A stretch of DNA of 52,839 nt from Lachnospiraceae bacterium (GTDB taxonomy: Bacteria > Bacillota > Clostridia > Lachnospirales > Lachnospiraceae). Below the pieces are notes generated by a model. The model did not search any database and was not told the origin of the DNA. It was given only the letters and a program-made list of their open reading frames with translations. Numbering within the stretch: the stretch's first letter is position 1; each line of letters starts with the position of its first letter. The translations under genes and the position numbers were made by a program. The DNA lies in NCBI GenBank assembly GCA_015057615.1, contig SVEA01000034.1:1-52839 (forward strand), in the 5' to 3' direction. This document shows, piece by piece, positions 43,027 to 50,466 of this stretch.

Positions 43027-43488
43027 TTAAGAAATACTTACTATTTGATTAATTACCGGTTTCATCAGCTCCATCATACGCTCCGTCTGATCGGTTAAGT
43101 ATAGGTGTCCGATGAGTGCTTCCACTCCGGTCGCGGTACGGTATTCGACGATACTGGCATTCTTCGCAGAGGTGAAGGATTTGGCATTTCTTCCCCTCTT
43201 ATAAACGGATATCTCCTCCTCGGTAAGCAGCTCCTCAATCCTGTGATAATGATCTGCCTGAGCCGTTGCCTGCACGAGCTTTGTTACCCGCTTATGAAGC
43301 TTATTCACCGGTGCATTCCCTTGTTCCACCACGGAAGTCCGAATAATCAGATCATAGACCGCATCACCGATATACGCCAGTGTCAATGGGGAAAATGATT
43401 TGATATCCGTATCCGGAAGATGAAACGTATCTCTTAAATAGCCTGCAAAGGAGGTATCTATCTCCTTATTTTCTATTTCCTTTTCCAT
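43027..43488 (-). CDS. mrnC: Mini-ribonuclease III
   Basis: 153 residues. Catalytic-domain-only RNase III that matures 23S rRNA ends. Visible motifs are TLAYIGDAVYDLIIRTSVVE (RNase III signature with acidic residues) and EYRTATGVEALIGHLYLTDQ. No dsRNA-binding domain follows, as expected for the family. The start overlaps the cysS 3' end by 16 nt; cysS-mrnC adjacency is conserved in many Firmicutes. Expression therefore falls under the upstream cysteine T-box. Confidence 0.94.
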   Translation of the reverse strand: MEKEIENKEIDTSFAGYLRDTFHLPDTDIKSFSPLTLAYIGDAVYDLIIRTSVVEQGNAPVNKLHKRVTKLVQATAQADHYHRIEELLTEEEISVYKRGRNAKSFTSAKNASIVEYRTATGVEALIGHLYLTDQTERMMELMKPVINQIVSIS

Positions 43489-44876
43489 CTTACGCCCTCT
43501 CTGGTATCCTCAAGCAGGATACCCTTTTCTAATAACTGATCACGGATTTGATCCGCCAATGCAAAATTCTTGTTCTTTCTTGCTGCCTGTCGCTCCTCGA
43601 TAAGCTTATCGATCACCTCGTCCAGCAGCTCCTCCTCCTGATGCGCCTTGATCCCCAGGATATCGCATAAGGCAATGATCTTGTCCTTAATATATTCGAC
43701 AAATACAATGCTTCTGTCTCCATTGCAGTTGGTGTTGGCAAGCTTTACGATCTCAAAGATCGCAGCGATCGCATCCGCCGTATTTAAGTCATCCTCCATG
43801 GAAAGGTTGAATTTTTCCTGAAGTGCATCCGTTTCCTTAACGAATTCCGCTTCCTCTTTCGTAAGGCTGCCTTCCTTCAAGGTGCCGGATCCCAGTAAAA
43901 ACTCCAGCTGCCCTACACTGGTAAGAATTCTTGTCAGAGAATTTGCCGCCGCTTCCATCAGCTCCCTGCTAAAGTTTAACGGACTGCGGTAATGCGCATT
44001 CAGCATAAAGAAACGAACCACCTGCGGCGGATATTGCTCACAGATTTCTCTTACGGTAAAGAAGTTGCCTGTGGATTTAGACATTTTCTTATTATCAATA
44101 TTCAGAAATGCGTTGTGCATCCAGTATCTTGCAAATGGTTTCCCGCTGGCAGCTTCACTCTGCGCAATTTCATTTTCATGATGGGGAAAGATAAGATCCT
44201 CGCCGCCAGCATGGATATCGATCTCTTCCCCCAGATATTTTGCACTCATAGCGGAGCATTCGATATGCCAGCCGGGTCTTCCGTCTCCCCAGGGAGAACT
44301 CCAGGATGGTTCCCCCTCTTTCTTCGGCTTCCAGAGGACAAAATCCATAGGATCTTCTTTCTCCTCATTGACTGCGATACGGCTTCCTGCCTCCAAATCA
44401 TCAATGTTCTTCTTGGAAAGCTTACCATACTCCTTAAAGCTTCTTGTTTTATAATATACGGTACCCTTCTTTTCGTAAGCATAGCCTTTTTCAATCAAAG
44501 TTTCTATCATCCGAATCATAACACCGATTTCCTCGGTAGCCTTCGGATGGAAGGTAGCCTCCTTCACATTAAGGGCATCCATATCCGTGCGGAGCTCTCT
44601 AATATAACGCTCCGAAATCTCCGAGGCTTTGACGCCTTCTTCCTGCGCTTTCTTAATAATTTTGTCATCCACATCCGTAAAATTCGATACATAGTTCACT
44701 TCATATCCCTTGTATTCCAAATATCTTCTCAAGGTATCAAAAATGATCGCCGGTCTGGCATTCCCGATATGAACATAATTATATACCGTCGGCCCGCAGA
44801 CATAGATCCGTACCTTTCCTTCTTCAATCGGTACGAATTCTTGTTTTTTTTGGGTTAACGTATTATATATTTTCAT
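43473..44876 (-). CDS. cysS: Cysteine--tRNA ligase
   Basis: 467 residues with GGAGGAAG before ATG 44876. Class I synthetase: IYVCGPTVYNYVHIGNARPA holds the zinc Cys and HIGN signature, WHIECSAMSAKYLG and HAGGEDLIFPHHENEIAQSE the remaining zinc ligands, and KMSKSTGNF near residue 264 the KMSKS loop. The C-terminal anticodon-binding region is complete. It follows cysE after a 118-bp gap that contains a minimal family A element, and precedes mrnC. Confidence 0.97.
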   Translation of the reverse strand: MKIYNTLTQKKQEFVPIEEGKVRIYVCGPTVYNYVHIGNARPAIIFDTLRRYLEYKGYEVNYVSNFTDVDDKIIKKAQEEGVKASEISERYIRELRTDMDALNVKEATFHPKATEEIGVMIRMIETLIEKGYAYEKKGTVYYKTRSFKEYGKLSKKNIDDLEAGSRIAVNEEKEDPMDFVLWKPKKEGEPSWSSPWGDGRPGWHIECSAMSAKYLGEEIDIHAGGEDLIFPHHENEIAQSEAASGKPFARYWMHNAFLNIDNKKMSKSTGNFFTVREICEQYPPQVVRFFMLNAHYRSPLNFSRELMEAAANSLTRILTSVGQLEFLLGSGTLKEGSLTKEEAEFVKETDALQEKFNLSMEDDLNTADAIAAIFEIVKLANTNCNGDRSIVFVEYIKDKIIALCDILGIKAHQEEELLDEVIDKLIEERQAARKNKNFALADQIRDQLLEKGILLEDTREGVRWKRK

Positions 44877-44910
44877 TCCACTTCCTCCTTGATTCCTGTT
44901 TTTATCTCGT

Positions 44911-44974
44911 ATAATATGATTAGCCCGATAAAAGCCTTCTTAACAAATCGGCTTTGTCGCTCCTATCATAATAT
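44911..44974. repeat. Minimal family A derivative in the cysE-cysS gap
   Basis: ATAATATGATTAGCCCGATA then AAAGCC, a spacer TTCTTAACAAATC and GGCTTTGTCGCTCC then TATCATAATAT: inverted arms with nearly all internal sequence lost. Confidence 0.65.
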
Positions 44975-44994
44975 AGTTTTTTAACCGCTTTCGG

Positions 44995-45699
44995 TTATTG
45001 CTCTTCTTTCCCCGACCGCTTACTCAGATGGTCGATCTTCTTCTCCAGCAGATCAATTGTATCATATAATTTCTTTAATTCACCCTTCAAACAATCATTT
45101 TCCTTTTTCAGCCCGGACATATCATGCTGCAGCGGATCTGGAAAATGAACCTGATCCAGGTCTTCCCTCGGCACTCTCTTATTATCCCTTTTCACAACTC
45201 TTCCCGGCACACCAACCACGGTAGAATTCGGCGGAACCTCCGAAAGTACAACGGAACCGGCACCAATCTTCGAATTCTCACCCACCGTAAAGGAACCGAT
45301 CACCTTTGCTCCCGCGCTTATCATAACATTATTGCCGATCGTAGGATGCCGCTTTCCCTGCTCCTTACCGGTACCTCCAAGGGTGACTCCCTGATACAGG
45401 GTTACATAATCTCCTATAATGGTCGTTTCGCCGATTACCTCTCCGATCCCATGATCAATAAACAGACCTTTTCCAATCGTTGCACCAGGATGAATCTCGA
45501 TCCCGGTTTTTCTGGCGGTTTTCTGTGATAGCCACCGGGCGAGAAAATAATGCTTGTGAACATATAGGGAATGCGCCATCCGATACCTTAATATCGCTTT
45601 AAAGCTTGGGTATAAGAATACCTCCATCGATGACTTGATTGCTGGATCCCTCTCTTTTATAATCTGCATTTCCTCTTTAATATAATTTATAATACCCAT
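44995..45699 (-). CDS. cysE: Serine O-acetyltransferase
   Basis: 234 residues with AGGAGG before ATG 45699. It makes O-acetylserine for cysteine synthesis. The N-terminal helical part is short (SMEVFLYPSFKAILRYRMAH) and is followed by hexapeptide repeats (IEIHPGATIGKGLFIDHGIG, HPTIGNNVMISAGAKVIGSF). The catalytic His-containing IDHGIGEVIGE is intact. Residues beyond about 180 form a coiled-coil tail (LKKENDCLKGELKKLYDTID), longer than in minimal CysE. It is the first gene after the T-box. Confidence 0.95.
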   Translation of the reverse strand: MGIINYIKEEMQIIKERDPAIKSSMEVFLYPSFKAILRYRMAHSLYVHKHYFLARWLSQKTARKTGIEIHPGATIGKGLFIDHGIGEVIGETTIIGDYVTLYQGVTLGGTGKEQGKRHPTIGNNVMISAGAKVIGSFTVGENSKIGAGSVVLSEVPPNSTVVGVPGRVVKRDNKRVPREDLDQVHFPDPLQHDMSGLKKENDCLKGELKKLYDTIDLLEKKIDHLSKRSGKEEQ

Positions 45700-45766
45700 G
45701 ATACCATCCTCCTATGATAACCAATAAGACGAAATTATAAGACGCAATTTCCTGTACGACAAAAAT

Positions 45767-45790
45767 ACCGCCCCTAAGATAGAGGCGGTG
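45767..45790 (-). terminator. T-box terminator stem
   Basis: On the minus strand CACCGCCTC / GGGGCGGT followed by ATTTTTG, immediately downstream of the T-box sequence; the 5' arm overlaps the antiterminator region. Confidence 0.85.
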
Positions 45791-45795
45791 AAAGA

Positions 45796-46040
45796 CGCGG
45801 TTCCACTCTAATTTATATGTACTTAGCGAAAACACTAACTACATATATCTCTTACAGATAACGGCTGTATTCCGTGCCCAGCTAGACATACGCTTCACCA
45901 GACCAGCTCCCGGATGCACTTCATACATGGCTTCGTAAAGAATGCTTTCAGCCGGTGACATTCTATCTCTGCTACTATTCCATGGATTACTTTTCCGTTC
46001 TTCGCTTTTAAAATTTAGAATCTATTTATTTAAATTTGGT
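45796..46040 (-). promoter_or_regulatory. T-box leader, probably cysteine-specific, for cysE-cysS-mrnC
   Basis: The minus strand contains the T-box AGAGTGGAACCGCG (45809-45796), which pairs with the tRNA acceptor end. Upstream is Stem I material: GAACGGAAAAGTAATCC and the candidate specifier loop TATGAAGTGCATCCGG, in which TGC (45918-45916) is a Cys codon. Uncharged tRNA-Cys should favour the antiterminator over the stem at 45767-45790. The assignment to Cys rests on the specifier reading and the downstream genes. Confidence 0.88.
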
Positions 46041-46058
46041 ATTGTTCACTATTGCTTT

Positions 46059-46087
46059 ATTGTATGCATAGATAAATATTTTGTCAA
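46059..46087 (-). promoter_or_regulatory. SigmaA promoter of the T-box operon
   Basis: TTGACA (46087-46082), 17 bp, TACAAT (46064-46059) on the minus strand, just upstream of the leader. Confidence 0.85.
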
Positions 46088-46114
46088 TACCCCCGCTAAA
46101 AATAATCTTATCCG

Positions 46115-46666
46115 CTAATCTTGTTTCGGACATCCGCTACATCCGCCACAGCTTCTGCCCGCCGTATTCGGTGTCACATCATATTGATAACGAAACATGG
46201 ATTCCAACAGGCAGACTGCGTTGGCAGCGATTCCAAGCTCTGCTCCGGTAAATCCAAGTCCCTCCTCTGTTGTTGCTTTGATATTCACCCGGTCCTCCTC
46301 CATACCAAGCACATCTGCTATGTTTTTAACCATCTCCGGAAGGTAGGAGGCAAGCTTTGGCTTCTGTGCGATAATGGTAGCATCTATATTTTCAATCACA
46401 TAGAGTTTTTCCTCCAAAAGCTTCTTCACCCGGTCTAATAAATCGATACTGGACACTCCTTTTAATTCCGGAGCGCTGTCCGGAAAGTGCTTGCCAATAT
46501 CTCCGAGAGCCGCTGCTCCCAAAAGCGCATCCATAATTGCATGCACCAATACATCCGCATCGGAGTGTCCGAGTAGTCCCCGCTCATAGGGTATCTTGAC
46601 ACCCCCAAGGATGAGATCTCTGCCTTCTATTAATTTATGAACATCATATCCTGTTCCAACTCTCAT
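46115..46666 (-). CDS. ispF: 2-C-methyl-D-erythritol 2,4-cyclodiphosphate synthase
   Basis: 183 residues. MEP-pathway enzyme forming the cyclodiphosphate for isoprenoids. [20 protein letters not shown] contains the zinc-binding DVH, followed by [20 protein letters not shown] and [20 protein letters not shown]. The usual length is about 158; here about 25 extra C-terminal residues end [11 protein letters not shown], a cysteine cluster not found in typical IspF. It stands alone, upstream of the T-box promoter. Confidence 0.95.
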   Translation of the reverse strand: MRVGTGYDVHKLIEGRDLILGGVKIPYERGLLGHSDADVLVHAIMDALLGAAALGDIGKHFPDSAPELKGVSSIDLLDRVKKLLEEKLYVIENIDATIIAQKPKLASYLPEMVKNIADVLGMEEDRVNIKATTEEGLGFTGAELGIAANAVCLLESMFRYQYDVTPNTAGRSCGGCSGCPKQD

Positions 46667-46878
46667 AAGGTTTTCCTTGCCCTTTCAAATGCAATTGTCC
46701 AATTCTGTTGACCCTGATTCATTTTTATTTTACTCGAACAGGGGGGGAAATACAAGCTGTCATTTTTAACCGCTTCCTGCGGTGTGATGAAGAGGTACTA
46801 CCAAGCATACTCCGACCGAACGGGACTGTCTCTTATCAAAGTAGATGCTTTTTATTTACCTAGCATAGCTAAACAAAA

Positions 46879-46907
46879 AAACACCGTACAAAAAATGCTT
46901 TGGTGTT
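46879..46907 (-). terminator. Terminator of the tRNA unit
   Basis: On the minus strand AACACC...GGTGTT with a following T-run (TTTTTTTG), 25 bp after the tRNA-Met 3' end. Confidence 0.75.
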
Positions 46908-46933
46908 TTAAAAAATTTTTTATTTGTATGAAA

Positions 46934-47007
46934 TAGCGAAGGAGGGATTTGAACCCCCGACACCGCGGGTATGAACCGCGTGCTCTCGCCAACTGAGCTA
47001 CTTCGCC
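46934..47007 (-). tRNA. tRNA-Met (CAT)
   Basis: Minus-strand cloverleaf: acceptor GGCGAAG/CTTCGCT, D arm GCTCAGTTGGCGAGAGC, anticodon stem CGCGG-TTCATAC-CCGCG with CAT, and T arm GGGGGTTCAAATCCCTC. The first acceptor pair is G-U. The D arm and base 1 fit an elongator rather than an initiator. CCA is not encoded. Confidence 0.93.
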
Positions 47008-47011
47008 ATAA

Positions 47012-47084
47012 TGGGACCTATAGGGCTCGAACCTATGACCCTCTGCTTGTAAGGCAGATGCTCTCCCAGCTGAGCTAAGATCCC
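47012..47084 (-). tRNA. tRNA-Val (TAC)
   Basis: Minus-strand cloverleaf: acceptor GGGATCT/AGGTCCC, D arm GCTCAGCTGGGAGAGC, anticodon stem TCTGC-CTTACAA-GCAGA with TAC, and T arm ATAGGTTCGAGCCCTAT. CCA is not encoded. It precedes tRNA-Met by four bases in the same transcript. Confidence 0.95.
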
Positions 47085-47216
47085 AAATGCAGACTACTTT
47101 CCCGACACGATACCGATTAGGATAGACTGCATTATTGGAACGTATCGGATACCACATAAACGCTTCCTCGAATACCTCTTTCATGCTTGTACAAAGATTT
47201 CGAAAAAGCACTTTTT

Positions 47217-47245
47217 ATTATATCCATAGGATACCATTTTGTCAA
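47217..47245 (-). promoter_or_regulatory. Strong promoter of the tRNA-Val/tRNA-Met unit
   Basis: Perfect TTGACA (47245-47240), 17 bp, TATAAT (47222-47217) on the minus strand, about 130 bp before tRNA-Val. The rest of 47085-47399 shows no gene. Confidence 0.85.
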
Positions 47246-47399
47246 GAGGACAAATTCGACAAATTTAATTTCATGAATTTTCAATTTTAATTTAGGTATG
47301 CTTCAACAGATTTACTTCGACTATACCTCTTATCGCTTTACCGTTTTCCCCAAAGAGCGGAAAAACGGAATTTAACTTTTCATTCATCTTGCTCTCGTT

Positions 47400-48809
47400 T
47401 TATCGTCTCTTCGGAAGCAGATAAATTGCCGTTCCATAGATATCCTCAACCGCCTCGGTGACCGCTTCCTCATAGGTTGGATGAGGACGAATGACGGAGG
47501 CAAGATCATGAGCAGTTAAGCCATTTGCAATCGCTGTCACAAATTCTCCGATCATATCCGTTGCCCTTTCACATAAGAGTACTGCTCCAAGAATGCGATC
47601 GGTTGCGGCATCACAGATCACCTTGATAAATCCTCTTTCCCCGGTAGACAGTAACGTCTTACTGTTCCCAAGCATCGGATATTTTCCTACTTTTACTTCG
47701 ATACCTTTCGCCTTTGCTTCTTCCTCATTGATACCGACCACTGCCACCTCCGGTTCCGTATAGACGCAGGAAGGGATTACCTCCAAGGAAAGGGATGGCT
47801 TCCGATTACACATGATTTCAACCGCAGCGACTCCCTGCGCGGACGCCGCATGTGCCAGCTGCCTGCCTTTGATCACATCACCAATCGCATAGACTGTGTC
47901 GATACTTGTTTGAAATTTCTCATTTACTTTAATATGGGCGCCATCCATTGCTAATGAAAAATCCGGTCCAAACAGTCCCTCGGTGTTCGCTCTTCTGCCG
48001 ACCGCAACGAGAATTCCATCCGAACATACCGATTTCGCAGCGTTCTTTTCTTCAAAATCGCAGAGAAGCTCCCCGTCCGGTGTTTCTGAAATTTTAACTA
48101 CCTTCGCCTTGGTATGGATGATGACACCCTTTTTCTTCAGGTTCATGGCAATGCTCTGTGAGATCTCCTTATCCATATTGGGGAGGATGCGATCCATTGC
48201 TTCTATCACCTCCACCGCAGAGCCCATTTCCTGATAGTAGGTAGCCAGTTCAATGCCGATTACACCACCGCCGATAATCAGCAGCCTTTGATAAAGCTTT
48301 TCCCTTTGGGACAGAAGCTCATCACTGGTTATGACATTTGGCAAATGAATCCCCTCGATACCGGGCTTCACCGGTTTCGAACCAGCGGCAATCAGAATAT
48401 TATCTGTATTTATTCGAAGCTCTTCCTCAGCATTATTGATCTGTATCTGATGGGCATCCAGAATTGTTGCCATACCCTCTATTATCGTAACCCCATTCGC
48501 GGCAAGAAGGGATCGGATTCCCTGACGAATCTTATCTACAACCGCATCCTTTCGATCCTGAATTCGGTTCAGATCATAGGAAAGCTCCTTGCAGGAAATA
48601 CCCAACTCCCGAAACTCCTGCGCTTTTGCATATAGATGGGAGGTATACATTAAGGTCTTCGTCGGAATACAGCCGCGATTAAGACAGGTTCCGCCGATCT
48701 CCCTTTTCTCAATGACTGCCGTCCTCCTACCCATTTTAGCGGCTTTTATAGCTGCAACATAACCTCCGGGTCCCGACCCGATTACCATCAAATCATATTT
48801 TTCCTGCAT
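47400..48809 (-). CDS. lpdA: Dihydrolipoyl dehydrogenase
   Basis: 469 residues. FAD-disulfide oxidoreductase that reoxidises lipoyl groups, here most likely GcvH (L protein of glycine cleavage). The FAD motif is LMVIGSGPGGYVAAIKAAKM, the redox disulfide GGTCLNRGCIPTKTL (residues ~40-55), the NAD site LLIIGGGVIGIELATYYQEM, and the C-terminal His-Glu HPTYEEAVTEAVEDI. There is no fused lipoyl domain. It follows lplA and the gcv genes on the same strand. Confidence 0.95.
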   Translation of the reverse strand: MQEKYDLMVIGSGPGGYVAAIKAAKMGRRTAVIEKREIGGTCLNRGCIPTKTLMYTSHLYAKAQEFRELGISCKELSYDLNRIQDRKDAVVDKIRQGIRSLLAANGVTIIEGMATILDAHQIQINNAEEELRINTDNILIAAGSKPVKPGIEGIHLPNVITSDELLSQREKLYQRLLIIGGGVIGIELATYYQEMGSAVEVIEAMDRILPNMDKEISQSIAMNLKKKGVIIHTKAKVVKISETPDGELLCDFEEKNAAKSVCSDGILVAVGRRANTEGLFGPDFSLAMDGAHIKVNEKFQTSIDTVYAIGDVIKGRQLAHAASAQGVAAVEIMCNRKPSLSLEVIPSCVYTEPEVAVVGINEEEAKAKGIEVKVGKYPMLGNSKTLLSTGERGFIKVICDAATDRILGAVLLCERATDMIGEFVTAIANGLTAHDLASVIRPHPTYEEAVTEAVEDIYGTAIYLLPKRR

Positions 48810-48858
48810 CCTTACAGCACCCCATTCTATTTAATATTCTTCCTATATCATGGTAAGG

Positions 48859-49178
48859 TTAGCCCGACAAAAGCCCTCTTAACAAATCCTCTTCGGTAAT
48901 TTGCACAAATCAAGGAAAAGCTTAAGTAATAGGGAACAATATTTTACTACGCAACTGTTTGAAGTCGTTGGCACTTAGACAGGCACTTAGACAGGCACTT
49001 AGACCACGTATTTTGTGGTCTTATGTACCACTACGTACTTCAATCCAAGTACTGCGTTTTATGCAGTGCTTTATGAGACCATGTGTTACGAATGAAATTT
49101 GTTTCCTATTACTTGTCAATGCATAAAATTGTGCAAATTGACGAAGTTAAGTTTATAAATCGGCTTTTGTCGGGCTAA
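48859..49178. repeat. Family A element, copy A5, with perfect 17-bp ends
   Basis: TTAGCCCGACAAAAGCC at the left is exactly reversed as GGCTTTTGTCGGGCTAA at the right. The full core with apical hairpin GACCACGTATTTTGTGGTC is present, preceded by a short tandem duplication of GGCACTTAGACA. The right end extends into lplA and supplies its stop codon. Confidence 0.9.
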
Positions 49179-50154
49179 TCATAGTAATAATATCCTTTTG
49201 CAGCCGGCTGGTTTCCTCCTCCACCGGTACCTCCTGCAAAGCGTGAACCATAGCATCTGCCGTAAAATGGCACCCTTTTAGATAAGCAGCGATCAGCTCA
49301 ATAAAATCTGTATTTAATGAATCTGAATAAACGGTACATGTTTCAATCACTCCTGCCGAAACACAAAATTGCAGTTCTATATTTCCCCAGGGAAACCGGT
49401 GTTCAAAGCAATTGCTGAAAGTAAGCTTTCTGCCGTAGATCCATTCCCAGGAGGAAAACTTTATCGTCAGCTTGTCTACCTCTTTCGTATCGATAAGAAT
49501 CGGTTTTCTTGGCTCTGGCTTACGTCCATATACTTCACCGAGGGCATTTACTAGTTCTTCCTTCATTATGTCTATGTTTAGATCCGGCCGGTATTCCTGT
49601 AAATTAACGACACGAGACCTTACCGAATCAACGCCTTTTGATTTCAGCTTATCCTTTGCTACATTTAAGTAATCAGACAGCCTGCTCATATCCACGTTTA
49701 TTAATATAGTTCCATGGTGGTAGCTATGTATTCCATCGGAATAGAATGCATTGCCGGAAAACTTTCTCCCTTCCACCGTAATATCATTCCGCCCTGATTT
49801 TTTGGCCAAAATTCCCAGACGGTTTACCGCCCTTAAAATAACCTCTAACTGCTTTTCTACATCATAATTATTCTTCCGCACCAGAAAAGTAAAATTCAGA
49901 TTCCCAAGATCGTGAAACACTGCCCCCCCGCCGGATAAACGGCGCACCAGCTTTCCGCCATCCTTTTTAAGCTCTGCTATCTTGCATTCCTTCCACGGAT
50001 TCTGATTCTTCCCGATCACAACTGTCTTCTCATTCTGCCATAGGTATAGGATGCATTCCTCTTCCCCGACGGTCTTTAATAAATGCTCTTCAAGAGCAAG
50101 GTTCTGGTAGGGATTCGTATGATTGCTGATAATATATTGAATATTTGTTATCAA
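49153..50154 (-). CDS. lplA: Lipoate--protein ligase
   Basis: 333 residues from a TTG start with GAGGT upstream. It attaches lipoate to GcvH or other acceptor domains. Family motifs are NPYQNLALEEHLL, KTVVIGKNQNPWKEC, KLVRRLSGGGAVFHDLGNLN (the lipoate-binding RRxSGGGAVxHD loop) and FSGNAFYSDGIHSYHHGTIL. The C-terminal accessory domain is present. The last residues (ISPTKADL) are encoded by the end of family A element A5, so the native C-terminus was probably replaced. It lies in the glycine cleavage cluster. Confidence 0.94.
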   Translation of the reverse strand: MITNIQYIISNHTNPYQNLALEEHLLKTVGEEECILYLWQNEKTVVIGKNQNPWKECKIAELKKDGGKLVRRLSGGGAVFHDLGNLNFTFLVRKNNYDVEKQLEVILRAVNRLGILAKKSGRNDITVEGRKFSGNAFYSDGIHSYHHGTILINVDMSRLSDYLNVAKDKLKSKGVDSVRSRVVNLQEYRPDLNIDIMKEELVNALGEVYGRKPEPRKPILIDTKEVDKLTIKFSSWEWIYGRKLTFSNCFEHRFPWGNIELQFCVSAGVIETCTVYSDSLNTDFIELIAAYLKGCHFTADAMVHALQEVPVEEETSRLQKDIITMISPTKADL

Positions 50155-50466
50155 GTGTTACCTCTTCCTCGTATATTTTATTCAGATAATTTTGTGAGGC
50201 TCCTCACAAACTCTATAATATGGGGTAATTGAGAAACCTTATAAGTTATATTATTTTATTCGAATAATTGTAAAACTCCGTTATCTCATTCAATTGAAAT
50301 GGCATTCCTATACTAATTATTTTCCCTAATTCATCGATTGGCTCGGGAGACACCTCCCGAACCAATCTGTGTGATAAGTTATATAAAAACCATGAACGTA
50401 AATAGGAGCGCATATATTTTCATATCAAAATCTTAAAATAACTATGACACTCCTATCATCTACAAT
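50155..50466. other. gcvPB-lplA intergenic region with two hairpins
   Basis: No gene. TTTGTGAGG/CCTCACAAA (50191-50210) is a tight hairpin. GATTGGCTCGGGAG/CTCCCGAACCAATC (50336-50367) is a 14-bp stem with one mismatch, without a T-run, about 100 bp after gcvPB. Confidence 0.55.

Noticed and set aside
46852-47211. Minus-strand frame of 119 residues
   Set aside because: It translates straight through both tRNA genes and their promoter region.
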